Shown here: in pieces, positions 19,342 to 28,676 of the stretch | How the letters are laid out: the number at the start of each line of letters is the position of its first letter | Position numbering within the stretch: position 1 is the stretch's first letter | DNA from: Roseiflexus castenholzii DSM 13941 | Lineage (GTDB): Bacteria > Chloroflexota > Chloroflexia > Chloroflexales > Roseiflexaceae | DNA length: 64,000 nucleotides | Reading direction: 5' to 3' | NCBI RefSeq assembly: GCF_000017805.1 | Contig: NC_009767.1 | Span: 5,252,001-5,316,000, forward strand | Made by a program: the position numbers and the translations under genes | Notes under the pieces: model-generated | What the model saw: the letters and a program-made list of their open reading frames with translations, nothing else | The model's database searches: none | Told to the model about the DNA's origin: nothing

Positions 19342-20999
19342 CCTTCTCGCTGGACATTGAACTGTCGCTGGCTGAAGATAGCGCTCTGCCGGTCGTGACC
19401 GAGCAGCAGCCGGTCGAATTCGTCTGCCTTCCGCCGGGGGAAGCGGCGCTTGTGTTGACCGTCGATGGGATGGCGCTGACGCCATTCCTCCGCCCTGGTG
19501 ATGCGCGCTGGCGCTGGGTATGGAATCCTGGCGCCAGCGTAGGCACGCACACGCTGCGTCTGACGGTACACATCAACGGCGAGGCGTTTGGCGAATGGCA
19601 ATGGCGACTATCGGTAGCACCACGCAAAATCGACAGCGAACGATATGTGGCGATCCTTGAGGATGTCGAGCGCGTCGCTCCTCCACTGGTGCGATCCCTG
19701 GCAGGCGCTGCCCGCGATGCGCGCCTGGCGGGGCGCAGTGACCTGCCGCGTCTGTGGTTCGACGACGCAACGGTATTGTTTGGTTCGTCATTCGAGCCGT
19801 TCGAGCAGACGGTCCGGCGCATTCTGGCGCATCCCCGCAGTCTTCTGCGGCGTGAGGAAGAGCATGTGCCGCTTGGACAGGCGCGCGAACTATCGGTGGC
19901 AGCAGTGCAACGCGCGGTGCAGGGCGACGTGGAAGCGGCGCCGTCGGATGCGGCGCCGCAGGTGCAGCGGCTGCTGCGACCGGAAGGCGGCGCGTTGCCG
20001 CGCACCATTGTGCAGGATCTCAGCCGCGACACGCATGACACGGCGGAACATCGTCTGCTGAAACGTACCCTGGAACTTCTACGCGGGCGCGCGCGGCGGT
20101 GCGCAGATCGGGCGCAGCGCGAAGTCGCCCGTCTCGATGCCGCTGCACCGGCTTCCTCCCGCGCCGCGCGCGCCCGCGCCATTGCCGCGCGCTGCGATCA
20201 GTGCGCCCAACGGATCGCCGGTCTGCTGGGTGCGCCATTCTTCGAGCAAGTGACGGCGCTGCGCCATGCCCCGGCGGTCACGCCGTTGATCCGGCGTGAT
20301 CCCGCGTACCGTCAGGTGTATCGGATGTGGCGGGCGCTGCATCAGGGGGTGGTTGTCGATCCCGGTGCGCCGTTCGATCTGCCGGTTGTTGATCTTCCAC
20401 TCCTGTACGAACGCTGGTGTGTGTTGCAGGTCGTTCAGGCGCTGCTGAACCTGGGCATCGAGGCGCATTCCTGCTCGCTGCTGCTTCCTCCTTCGGACGA
20501 TGCCGATGCCTGGTCCTTCAATTTTCGGCGTGATGAGCCACTGTTGGTTGCCACGTGGAGTGGTTGGACGCTGCGACTGCGCTACCAGCCGTGGTATCGT
20601 CCGGCGCCGGGTAGTCGCAATGATGAAACGCTCGTCTCACTCGATTGCCACACGCGCATCCCCGACATTGCCATCGAAATGGTTCGGCCCGATCATCCGC
20701 CAGGAGTCATTGTGCTGGACGCCAAATATCGCCTCGATGCCGATGGGCGCGGCGTTCCCGCTGACGCTCTGGCAGAGGCGTATGCGTATGCCGGCGCCAT
20801 CGGCGTTGCCGGCGCTCCCGCTGTTGCTGCCGCGTTCATCCTCTATCCCGGCACAGGCGTTGCTGAACGCTACCCCGGCGGCGCCGGCGCCATCCCGCTG
20901 CTCCCCGGCGCCGTCGGGACGCTGGAGGGGGTATTGGCGAGGGAGATGATTCTCAAGTGTGGCACTTTTCAGGAACAAAGGGTGTTTGCCACGTCCTGA
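19338..20999 (+). CDS. DUF2357 protein with PD-(D/E)XK nuclease domain
   Basis: This is a 553-residue protein. Residues 1-90 form a beta-rich domain, the middle is helical and arginine-rich (DUF2357-like). The C-terminal part has the nuclease core: RIPDIAIEM followed by VIVLDAKYR, giving the D...DxK pattern of PD-(D/E)XK enzymes of the PDDEXK_7 group. Such proteins are McrC-like and usually work with an McrB-like AAA+ motor encoded next door. No motor is adjacent here; the preceding gene is rdgB, with an ATGA overlap, and an McrB-like protein lies 24 kb away at 44712. A nucleic-acid defence role is inferred from the family. Confidence 0.78.
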   Translation: MTFSLDIELSLAEDSALPVVTEQQPVEFVCLPPGEAALVLTVDGMALTPFLRPGDARWRWVWNPGASVGTHTLRLTVHINGEAFGEWQWRLSVAPRKIDSERYVAILEDVERVAPPLVRSLAGAARDARLAGRSDLPRLWFDDATVLFGSSFEPFEQTVRRILAHPRSLLRREEEHVPLGQARELSVAAVQRAVQGDVEAAPSDAAPQVQRLLRPEGGALPRTIVQDLSRDTHDTAEHRLLKRTLELLRGRARRCADRAQREVARLDAAAPASSRAARARAIAARCDQCAQRIAGLLGAPFFEQVTALRHAPAVTPLIRRDPAYRQVYRMWRALHQGVVVDPGAPFDLPVVDLPLLYERWCVLQVVQALLNLGIEAHSCSLLLPPSDDADAWSFNFRRDEPLLVATWSGWTLRLRYQPWYRPAPGSRNDETLVSLDCHTRIPDIAIEMVRPDHPPGVIVLDAKYRLDADGRGVPADALAEAYAYAGAIGVAGAPAVAAAFILYPGTGVAERYPGGAGAIPLLPGAVGTLEGVLAREMILKCGTFQEQRVFATS

Positions 21000-21054
21000 C
21001 GCTTTGTTTATCCTCAGCCTTCTGCCGCATCGTTTTCAGCAATCACCATCACGA

Positions 21055-23148
21055 TCAAACCTCCCTCCGCCAAACCGGCGGTTGCAGTGGCGTCAGAAAT
21101 GGTGACGGCGTTGCCTGCGATCCGCAGACGAGGAGCGCGCGCATGGCGCGTGAGCAGCCAACAAAGAAGAGACGTCGTTGCTCGTCCTCCTGCATTTGCG
21201 CTTCTTCGACTGGCAGGTCTGCGCTGATGCGTGGGAACCGTCCTTCGTCCAGCCCCACGACTGCCACGAATGGGAACTCCAGCCCTTTGGCGGAATGGAG
21301 CGTCAGCACCTTGACCTTCGGCGTCGTGATGTCAACATCTTTGCTCGACTGAAATGCGGCGGGCATGCCCAACCGCGTCAGGCGGAGGGCGATGTCCTCC
21401 CCTGCGCGCCTGCTGGTGCACAGCACGGCGCCGCTATGAGTGGGCAGGCGGTAACGCCGCGCCGCTTCGAGGAAGAAATCACGGATCGCTTCAGATTCAT
21501 CCGAGTCGTTGTTCACCAGTCGGAGGAGTGGCGGATCGCCGTGATGCGCTGATGGAATTTGCCGGACGCTCTCTTCCTCGCCGGCGCTGCTGCCTGCCAG
21601 AATGCCGGCGCAGGCTGCCAGGATTTGTGCGGTGTTGCGGAAATTTTGTTTCAACAGGATCGTTCGACCGGCCATGGCGAGCGTCCGGTGTACCTGCTTC
21701 CAGCTAAAACCGCACTGGTAGATCGACTGTGATGCGTCAGCCGTCAGGTATACATGCTCCGGCGTTTCCACCAGGTTCAACAAAAAGCGCAGCGCCGCCG
21801 GCGACAGGTCCTGCGCTTCGTCGATCACCAGCGCCTGATAGGGCTTGGGCGACAGCGTGGCGGCGAACTCCATTGCGCCGCGTCGCACCTGTTCGTTCAA
21901 CACCAACCCTTTGACGCGCATCAGGTCGCGCCAGGATACATAGATTGCCCAGAGCGCCTCACGGAGCGCCGGTTTGAGCGGCATTCGCCGTCCGTGGCGC
22001 TCGACGGCGAGGTATTCTTCCAGGCTGTTGATATTTCGCGCTTCGATGACGTGCAGAAATTCCTGGAGCAGATATTCGGCGCCGAGTCGTTCCAGCGCTG
22101 CGCGACGCTCATGGGCGTCGGCGGCAGGAATATCGGCATTGGCGAGCGCATCCATGAGCAGCGCGGTCGCCTGCCCTTCGGTAGCAAGCCTGGGCGATCC
22201 CCACCCCCTGGCGAAGTAGTGAAATGCCAGGCTATCTACCGTCGTCACTTTGACCCCCCGAGTGTCGGGTGATGCGCCCAGCAGTCTTGTCAGCAGTTGC
22301 TCCGAATAGGCAACCAGCGCATTCGTGTAGGTGGTGAAGAGCACCGACGTGACGCCCTGTTCGAGCAAGCGCTGCACACGGTAGAGCGCCAGCGTGGATT
22401 TGCCGGTTCCCGGTCCGCCACGGACGAGGATAGGTCCGCGGCGATCCTGGTTCACCAATCGTTCCTGATCGGGCGTGAGGCGCAGCAGAAAGCCGGTCAG
22501 GTCCTCTTCTGCAAATCGTTCGATATCGACTGGCGTTGAAAGCACGAATTCGGGCTGTGCAGCAATCGCATCGAGCGATCGGGGGAACAGATTGTCGAGC
22601 AGGAGCGTGAGGTGACGTTCAGGGATCGGCAGATTGAGCAGATCGTCCTCGGTGCGCGCGGTGAGCGTGATAGTGCGGTACTGTGCGGGTATCCGCCAGC
22701 GTTCCAGCATATCTTCCGTTATTGGAAATGGGAGCGGACGACTCGGCGGCAGCGCGCTGGATAACAGTGCAGCATCCATCGGCGGTTTGCTGAGCACAAA
22801 CTGCTCCTCGACAGCGCCATGCGCCCTGGGGGTCAGCGTGACAGGATCAGGCGGCAATGCCGGCGGAGCAATATCAGGCAGGTCATCTTCATATGTGCGC
22901 TCATCACGCTTGCGCACGCTCAGCAGTTTGACCCACCCTTTGCCGATGCAATAGCAGATGCGATAGTCGCCAACCCGCACGCGGTAGACATTGTCGTACC
23001 CTTTGAGTTTCTTCGCATCGCCGCGCGCTGAATAGGGATCGTCGGCGATGGTTTCCAACTTTCTGGTGATGGTCTTGCTCACGTGGCGCGGCAGGTCGAG
23101 CGATTCGTAATAGAACGTTGGAGTGAAGGAAAGCTCAAATCTGGCCAT
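21055..23148 (-). CDS. RelE-like domain fused to UvrD-type superfamily I helicase
   Basis: The 697-residue protein has a RelE/ParE-like domain at residues 1-88, with basic and aromatic positions typical of ribosome-dependent RNases (DAKKLKGYDNVYRVRVGDY, then LLSVRKRDERTY). A proline-rich linker and a middle region follow. The helicase starts near residue 223: Walker A GGPGTGKST (about 244-252), motif II VIDEAQDLSP, motif III LTADASQSIYQ, motif IV LKQNFRNTAQI, motif V LTLHSAKGLEF and motif VI RRLFFVGCSRA. The start is ATG 23148, with GAGGAA 6 bp upstream. The frame is open much further, but only through the antisense of the neighbouring insertion sequence. No antitoxin gene is visible. It is convergent with the DUF2357 nuclease gene, 55 bp apart. 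Confidence 0.85.
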   Translation of the reverse strand: MARFELSFTPTFYYESLDLPRHVSKTITRKLETIADDPYSARGDAKKLKGYDNVYRVRVGDYRICYCIGKGWVKLLSVRKRDERTYEDDLPDIAPPALPPDPVTLTPRAHGAVEEQFVLSKPPMDAALLSSALPPSRPLPFPITEDMLERWRIPAQYRTITLTARTEDDLLNLPIPERHLTLLLDNLFPRSLDAIAAQPEFVLSTPVDIERFAEEDLTGFLLRLTPDQERLVNQDRRGPILVRGGPGTGKSTLALYRVQRLLEQGVTSVLFTTYTNALVAYSEQLLTRLLGASPDTRGVKVTTVDSLAFHYFARGWGSPRLATEGQATALLMDALANADIPAADAHERRAALERLGAEYLLQEFLHVIEARNINSLEEYLAVERHGRRMPLKPALREALWAIYVSWRDLMRVKGLVLNEQVRRGAMEFAATLSPKPYQALVIDEAQDLSPAALRFLLNLVETPEHVYLTADASQSIYQCGFSWKQVHRTLAMAGRTILLKQNFRNTAQILAACAGILAGSSAGEEESVRQIPSAHHGDPPLLRLVNNDSDESEAIRDFFLEAARRYRLPTHSGAVLCTSRRAGEDIALRLTRLGMPAAFQSSKDVDITTPKVKVLTLHSAKGLEFPFVAVVGLDEGRFPRISADLPVEEAQMQEDEQRRLFFVGCSRAMRALLVCGSQATPSPFLTPLQPPVWRREV

Positions 23149-23218
23149 CGTCGATTCCTCACGGCAGACACAGGTTGGCGACGCTGCCTGCGCGGTTGCC
23201 ATGATTGTATCATCATAT

Positions 23219-24134
23219 GCATACCTTGATTGCTCGTTGACGCCCATCGGCAGGCTTGGCACAATCGCGGTTGCCAGACCCAGATGATAGCCAAGGAGCG
23301 ACCGATGGACGCCAACTGGATTATAGCTGCTTTCGTGCTGATCGACACACTGATGGAGCGCCTGGGCCATCACCGTGATGTGCGCGCCCAGGTTCCTGAT
23401 TCGGAGGTCATCCTGATCGCGGTCGTTGCGGCCAAGGACTTTCAGAATCATCACGAGCGCGCCGTGTGCATCGTGCGCCAAACCCGCTCCCTGTCGGGAC
23501 CCATTGATGTCACGCGCTTCAACCGTCGGCTGCACAAGCTGGCAGACTGGCTGAGCTTCATTGCCACGACGTTGGGTGCCATCCTGCGGCGTGGCGAGGT
23601 GTTTGTGATCGAGAGCCTGCCACTGCCCGTCTGTCGACGCGTGCGGGCGCGGCGCTGTCGCAAGGTCTGCGGACGTGCCTCCTGTGGCGAGTGCGCTGCG
23701 AAGAAAGAGAAGTTCTTCGGCTGGCGCTTGCATCTGATGTGCACGCCAAGCGGTATACCCGTCAGCTTTCAGTTGCTGCCGGCAGCATTCCATGATGTGA
23801 CGCCCGTGCACGAATTGGCCGTGGTGTTGCCGCCCGGCGCGCGCTTGTTCGGTGATAAAGCCGATACCAGCGCCGCGGATGAGACCAGCATGCTGGCAGA
23901 CACGGGCGTACGGCGCATCCCAGTACGACGGGAAAAGATGCAGCCACATGCCTGGTTTGTGGATGCCATCGAGTTGGGTGACTATCGGCATACGATTGAA
24001 ACCGTCAACCGTCAGTGTGAAAAAATGGGCATGGAACGCCTGTACGCACGCACGAATACTGGCTTCGAGTTGAAAGTGCTGGCCGCGATCATTGCCTTGG
24101 CCTGTACGAACATGGACTAGCAATCAAGGTATGC
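23219..24134 (+). mobile_element. IS982-type insertion sequence
   Basis: A 16-bp perfect inverted repeat, GCATACCTTGATTGCT (23219-23234) and its complement (24119-24134), bounds a single transposase gene. If the element begins with ACC, as IS982 ends usually do, it spans 23223-24130. No clean target duplication can be assigned; the best match outside the 16-bp arms is TAT on both sides. The element sits between the divergent starts of the helicase fusion (23148) and the methyltransferase (24151), leaving 16 bp before the latter. Confidence 0.85.
23305..24120 (+). CDS. IS982 family transposase
   Basis: This 271-residue transposase is recognised by FVIESLPLPVC, by the Cys/Lys-rich CGECAAKKEKFFGWRLHL segment, by LFGDKADTSAADE and by the C-terminal IETVNRQCEKMGMERLYAR, which hold the acidic catalytic positions. 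Where IS982 members usually read IDSxP, this one has IES, so the first catalytic aspartate appears replaced by glutamate. The AAGGAG at 23293-23298 selects ATG 23305 over an in-frame upstream codon. The frame is complete and the stop overlaps the right inverted repeat. Activity is uncertain because of the Asp-to-Glu change. Confidence 0.85.
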   Translation: MDANWIIAAFVLIDTLMERLGHHRDVRAQVPDSEVILIAVVAAKDFQNHHERAVCIVRQTRSLSGPIDVTRFNRRLHKLADWLSFIATTLGAILRRGEVFVIESLPLPVCRRVRARRCRKVCGRASCGECAAKKEKFFGWRLHLMCTPSGIPVSFQLLPAAFHDVTPVHELAVVLPPGARLFGDKADTSAADETSMLADTGVRRIPVRREKMQPHAWFVDAIELGDYRHTIETVNRQCEKMGMERLYARTNTGFELKVLAAIIALACTNMD

Positions 24135-24150
24135 TATACTGGAGCGCTCT

Positions 24151-25038
24151 ATGAAAGGAATGGCTGGTATGGTCACTGCCGAAACTACAGTCGAGCAGGC
24201 GCCGGCGCGCCCCAAACCGGTCTCGCTTCCGGCGTGGCGCTGCGTGCTATACGAAGTTGCGCTCAATGGTCTGCGCATTCTGTGGGAAACAGTCAATGAT
24301 TTCAGCCTCTGGCGACTGATCGAATACCCCTGGGCAACCCGCGCGCTCGGCATTGCGCGGGGCGACACGGTGGTGGACATCGGTTCCGGCACCTCGTCAT
24401 TCCCGCACATGCTGGCGAAAGAAGGCGTGAATGTCGTGATCGTCGAGATTGAACATCGCCGTGTGCGCTGGCAACGCGACAAGCGCCGCGCGACGGCGCG
24501 CCCCGGCGACGGCGAGTTGCTGCCAATCGTCGCCGATGCGACCCGACTACCGTTTCGCAGCGGTTCGGTACCGTCCATCAGCGCCATTTCGTCGCTCGAG
24601 CACATTCCCGATGATGCGGCTGTGGGGCGTGAGATCGGGCGGGTGTTGGCGCCGGGCGGCATCGTCGCGCTGACGCTGCCGTTTACGGGCAGCGAGCGGA
24701 CCTCGTTCTTCGCCGGAATTCGCCCGTTCAAACAGGTGGCGCGCAACGCCTTCGTTCAGGAAGGGAAACCCGGATCGTTTTTCCGTTTCTATACCGACGA
24801 TGACATCCGCCAGACCTATATTGAGCCGGCGAATGCCGAGGTCGTTGAACGTCGCGCATTTGGGCGCAGCATCCTTAACGGACGGTACCACGAGACGCGC
24901 CTGACCAGGTTCTGGCGGCGGATTGTGTTGAAAGATCTGTTGCTGGCGTGGCTGATCCACCCGCTCGAAGAACGATTTGATCGCTCCGATCCACTCTACG
25001 TTATGCTGGCGCTGCGCAAGCGTCGTGAAGAACCGTGA
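24151..25038 (+). CDS. Class I SAM-dependent methyltransferase
   Basis: The 295-residue protein has the Rossmann methyltransferase core. Motif I is VVDIGSGTSSFPHML, motif II is the VVIVEIEH strand, motif III VADATRLPF, then SSLEHIPDD and GGIVALTLPF. The C-terminus resembles methyltransferases of lipid or polysaccharide clusters. ATG 24151 follows GGAGCG; ATG 24169 is an alternative. The insertion sequence ends just upstream, and a TATACT box (24135-24140) remains between them, so expression may depend on the junction. The membrane protein gene at 25082 begins 43 bp after its stop, suggesting an operon. Confidence 0.78.
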   Translation: MKGMAGMVTAETTVEQAPARPKPVSLPAWRCVLYEVALNGLRILWETVNDFSLWRLIEYPWATRALGIARGDTVVDIGSGTSSFPHMLAKEGVNVVIVEIEHRRVRWQRDKRRATARPGDGELLPIVADATRLPFRSGSVPSISAISSLEHIPDDAAVGREIGRVLAPGGIVALTLPFTGSERTSFFAGIRPFKQVARNAFVQEGKPGSFFRFYTDDDIRQTYIEPANAEVVERRAFGRSILNGRYHETRLTRFWRRIVLKDLLLAWLIHPLEERFDRSDPLYVMLALRKRREEP

Positions 25039-25081
25039 CTATGCAACGCTTCTGTAGCACTCAGACCCTTGCAGGCTTACT

Positions 25082-27229
25082 ATGGCTTCCATTACGCAAC
25101 ACACACCAAGAGTTGCTGTATTCCCACACCTAATTGCCCTGGCGCTCTATACCCTGCTTGGCATTCTCCTGACGTGGCCCTTACTGCTAAACCTGACAAA
25201 TGGCGTCATCGGCGCTGTTGACGGCGTCGATGCTTATCAAAACGCCTGGAGTCTATGGTGGACGGCGCAGGCGCTGACCTCGCTGCGCAACCCTTTCTTT
25301 TCGCCGCTCCTCTTCTACCCCGATGGCGTCGACCTCTTTTGGCAGCCGCTTGGGTTCAGCCAGGGAGTGCTGGCGCTGCCGGTGACGCTTACGCTGGGAC
25401 CGGTCGCTGCGGTCAACTGGATTGTGCTCACCAGTTTTACCGTTGGCGGATATGCAACCTTTCTGCTAGCGCGGCGCGTGACCGGCAATGCAGCGGCAGC
25501 GCTGGTGGCGGGCGCCACCTTTATCTGTTCGCCCTATCACATGGAAAAGGTGATTGATGGCAACCTGGAAGTGGCTGCCATTCACTGGCTTCCGTGCTAT
25601 GCCTATGCCCTCTTGGCGCTGCTCGACCGTCCATCATGGCGTCGGGCGCTGGCGGCTGGCGCTCTGCTCGTCTGGGTCAGCCTGGGCAGCTGGTATTACG
25701 GGCTATTCGCCGTGCTCTTCACGGCGTGCGCTGCCGGTATCTGGGCATACGGCGCCACCCGCAATGCAGAGCGCATGCATCAGTTGCAGCGCGGCTTACA
25801 GCAGGCGATGTGGGGAGTAGCCCCCTTAGTCATTTTGGTGATGGCGATTGCACCGGCGTTGTATAGTCTGGTGACAACCGGAGCGGACGAGATGCTGTGG
25901 GATATGCGCTCGATACAGCGTGAGCGCTCTGCCGATTTAATAGATGCATTTCTGCCCAATCCGGTCCATCCTGTGTGGGGTCCGGCGGTGCGCGCCTGGC
26001 GTAACCAGATCTATCCCAACGCGGTGATCTGGAATGTGTCGCTGGGGTGGATCGCGCTCGGACTCGGACTGTTGGGCGCTACTACTGCGTGGCGTGCCAC
26101 GTGGCGCTGGTCGCTGCTGGCGCTGGCATGCTTCATTGTCGCCCTTGGACCGGAGTTGAAGATCGCAGGCTGGCACACCGGTCTTCCACTGCCGTATACT
26201 CTCATCCAGGATATGCCCGTCATTCGCTCAGGGCAGCGACCGAACCATATGATGGTAATGGTCAGTCTGAGCCTCTCGATCCTTGCGGCATACGGCTTTA
26301 CCGTGTTGCAACAACATCTCATACAACACCCCTCGCCAATCCATATGTGGAGTATGGCGCTTGCATTGATCGTACCGGTTGCTGGTATTGACGGATACGC
26401 CGGGACCCACACCATCGTCGCGCGCCGCATCCATCCATTCTACGCCACATTGCCGCCTCCCGACGGAGCAATCATAGCGTTGCCGCTCTATCTTAACGTC
26501 AACCGTAGCGAGAACCTGACGGCACAGATAGGTCATGGATGGCCCATCATCGGCGGGTATGTCGCCCGTCCGCCTGCATACGTATTTCCGAAGTATACCC
26601 CTGGTGTCCGTGAGATACAGTTTGGTGAAGTCGAAAGACAGGACGTCGTATCGCCTGGATGGCCCGAATCTGCCCGGCGAGCGCTGGCGGCGTACCGCAT
26701 TCGCTACATCACCATGGACTTGCAAAGCAATAAAGACGAGTATTTTGCGCGCCTCCGCCCGCTCCTCGCTGAGTTGGGGATCGAGACGCCAGTCTTCGTT
26801 GATGAGACGCTGGAAGTTTACGCTGTACCGCAAGCCTGGCGGGTCGTGCCGGTGGCGTTTCTGGGCGACGGGTGGCAACCGCTTGAACGCGAACCGGCAA
26901 CCGGCGTTCGCTGGCGCTGGATGGGCGAGCGCGCCGAAGTGCGGCTGTTCAATCCCCTCGTCGGCGCGGCGTTGGTGCGCCTGACTTTCTGGATGGAGGC
27001 GTACTATGAGACGCGACCACTCTGGTACACGCTCAACAATATGGCGCTGGGAACAGTCACCGTTCCTTCCGGGCGCGCGCCAGCGCGCGCAATCTACGTG
27101 CTGCTTCCGCCCGGCGACCATGTGCTGACCTTGCAGGCGCCCGCTGATCCTGACCCGGCGCGCGCTGGCGCGCCGATCAGCATCCGTCTGTTTGCGCTCG
27201 ATGTCCGCAGCGCTGCCGGCGCGCCATAG
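25082..27229 (+). CDS. Polytopic membrane protein, GT-C glycosyltransferase-like
   Basis: The 715-residue protein has roughly eleven hydrophobic helices in its first 440 residues and an extracytoplasmic C-terminal domain of about 270 residues. After the first helix comes VDGVDAYQNAWSLWWTAQAL, an acidic loop placed as in GT-C enzymes that use lipid-linked sugar donors. Later loops include PYHMEKVIDGNLEV. The C-terminal part looks like a beta-rich domain. A transferase role is inferred from topology, not from a clear signature. It probably shares an operon with the methyltransferase and could act in cell-envelope glycan or glycolipid assembly. Confidence 0.6.
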   Translation: MASITQHTPRVAVFPHLIALALYTLLGILLTWPLLLNLTNGVIGAVDGVDAYQNAWSLWWTAQALTSLRNPFFSPLLFYPDGVDLFWQPLGFSQGVLALPVTLTLGPVAAVNWIVLTSFTVGGYATFLLARRVTGNAAAALVAGATFICSPYHMEKVIDGNLEVAAIHWLPCYAYALLALLDRPSWRRALAAGALLVWVSLGSWYYGLFAVLFTACAAGIWAYGATRNAERMHQLQRGLQQAMWGVAPLVILVMAIAPALYSLVTTGADEMLWDMRSIQRERSADLIDAFLPNPVHPVWGPAVRAWRNQIYPNAVIWNVSLGWIALGLGLLGATTAWRATWRWSLLALACFIVALGPELKIAGWHTGLPLPYTLIQDMPVIRSGQRPNHMMVMVSLSLSILAAYGFTVLQQHLIQHPSPIHMWSMALALIVPVAGIDGYAGTHTIVARRIHPFYATLPPPDGAIIALPLYLNVNRSENLTAQIGHGWPIIGGYVARPPAYVFPKYTPGVREIQFGEVERQDVVSPGWPESARRALAAYRIRYITMDLQSNKDEYFARLRPLLAELGIETPVFVDETLEVYAVPQAWRVVPVAFLGDGWQPLEREPATGVRWRWMGERAEVRLFNPLVGAALVRLTFWMEAYYETRPLWYTLNNMALGTVTVPSGRAPARAIYVLLPPGDHVLTLQAPADPDPARAGAPISIRLFALDVRSAAGAP

Positions 27230-27386
27230 ATGGCGTGCAACACGCGAACAGCCGCAACATTCCCATAGATAACCTGAACTGTGCGCCGACGCGCGTTGCA
27301 TTTTTCCAAAAACCGTTTACACTGGCTGCATTGAGCCGCGCCGTTCTGGCGGAGCGGAGACCAACATCAGATCAGGAGTATTCTGT

Positions 27387-28676
27387 ATGTCATCTATCGA
27401 GGAACCAACCGCTGAAATCGAACGCCTGCGCCGGCGCGTTGCCGAACTCGAAATGATATTGGAGCAACGACGGCAGGACGATGAAGCAATCGAACGCCTG
27501 CGCGCAATTATCGAAAACACGCCGGACGTTATCAGCACTGCTGATGCAGAAGGGCGGGTTGTGTACACAAATCAAGCGGGGCGGCAGTTGTTCGGTACAC
27601 CGGACGATACGCCACGAAGCGACCATCGTATTCCACAATTCCATCCCGACTGGGCTGCGGATCTGATCCTCAACGAAGCCCTGCCCCACGCAGCGCGCGA
27701 AGGGCGCTGGAGCGGCGAAACCGCCGTGTTCGACGCGCAAGGGCGAGAGATTCCGGTAGCGCAGGTCATTATCGCGCACAAGAATGCATCGGGCGAGGTG
27801 ACACACTTCTCGACTGTTCTGCGCGACATCAGTGAAAGCAAGCGGGTCGAAGCCACGCTGCGCGAAAGCGAGCAGCGTTTGTTGCGCTTCCTTGATGCGC
27901 TGCCGGTCGGCGTCTTCGTCGTCGAACCTGATGGACGCCCCTTCTATGCCAATCGCAGCGCCATTGAGTTGCTGGGCAAGGGCATCATGCCGGAAGCCAC
28001 GACCGATCAGCTTGCCGAAATCTACCGCGCCTTCGTCGCCGGAACCGATCAACCCTATCCTACCGAGCGCATGCCGCTGGTACGCGCGCTGCACGGTGAA
28101 GCATCATCCGTCGATGATATGGAGATCGAACGCCCCGATGGTCGAGTGCTCATCGAAATCCACGGCGCGCCGATCCGTGATGTTGAGGGACGAATCGTCT
28201 ATGGCATGGTTGCATTTACCAACATCACGATGCGGCGGCGCGCCGAGGAAGCCATCCGCGAACGCGCTATGCAACAACAGATCATCGAAGCGCAACAGGC
28301 GGCATTGCGCGAACTGAGCACGCCACTGATGCCAATCGCCGAGGGGGTGGTCGTTATGCCGATCATCGGCTCTATCGACAGCCGACGCGCCCAGCAGATC
28401 ATGGAAACGCTCCTGGAAGGCATCGCCGCACACAGCGCCGATATTGCCATCCTCGACATTACCGGCGTTCGTGTCGTTGATACGCAGGTCGCCGGGGCGC
28501 TCGTCCGCGCGGCGCAGGCGGCGCGCATGCTCGGCGCGCGCGTCGTGCTCAGCGGGATCAGCGCCGAAATCGCGCAGACGCTCGTGCATATCGGCGCGGA
28601 AATGCACGAGATGATTGCGCTCCACAGTTTGCAGCAGGGTATCGCTTATGCGCTGGAACAACGTCAGGCACTCTAA
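27387..28676 (+). CDS. PAS-PAS-STAS protein (RsbR-like)
   Basis: The 429-residue cytoplasmic protein begins with a coiled coil (ERLRRRVAELEMILEQRR). Two PAS domains follow: about 42-155, with IENTPDVISTADAEGRVVYTN, and about 165-285, with FLDALPVGVFVVEPDGRPF. It ends in a STAS domain (about 305-425). The STAS part has the RsbR-type pattern DITGVRVVDTQVAGAL with threonines in the positions phosphorylated in stressosome proteins, then VVLSGISAEIAQTLVHIGA. It would sense a small molecule or redox signal and pass it on through partner switching. A GGAG lies 9 bp before ATG 27387. Its stop overlaps the convergent lipoprotein gene by 4 bp. RsbW/RsbV-type genes occur at 59.8-61.2 kb. Confidence 0.85.
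   Translation: MSSIEEPTAEIERLRRRVAELEMILEQRRQDDEAIERLRAIIENTPDVISTADAEGRVVYTNQAGRQLFGTPDDTPRSDHRIPQFHPDWAADLILNEALPHAAREGRWSGETAVFDAQGREIPVAQVIIAHKNASGEVTHFSTVLRDISESKRVEATLRESEQRLLRFLDALPVGVFVVEPDGRPFYANRSAIELLGKGIMPEATTDQLAEIYRAFVAGTDQPYPTERMPLVRALHGEASSVDDMEIERPDGRVLIEIHGAPIRDVEGRIVYGMVAFTNITMRRRAEEAIRERAMQQQIIEAQQAALRELSTPLMPIAEGVVVMPIIGSIDSRRAQQIMETLLEGIAAHSADIAILDITGVRVVDTQVAGALVRAAQAARMLGARVVLSGISAEIAQTLVHIGAEMHEMIALHSLQQGIAYALEQRQAL

Noticed and set aside
21055..24123. A 1022-residue reading of the helicase gene starting inside the insertion sequence
   Set aside because: The extra N-terminal part is the antisense of the transposase gene; a good ribosome site marks ATG 23148.
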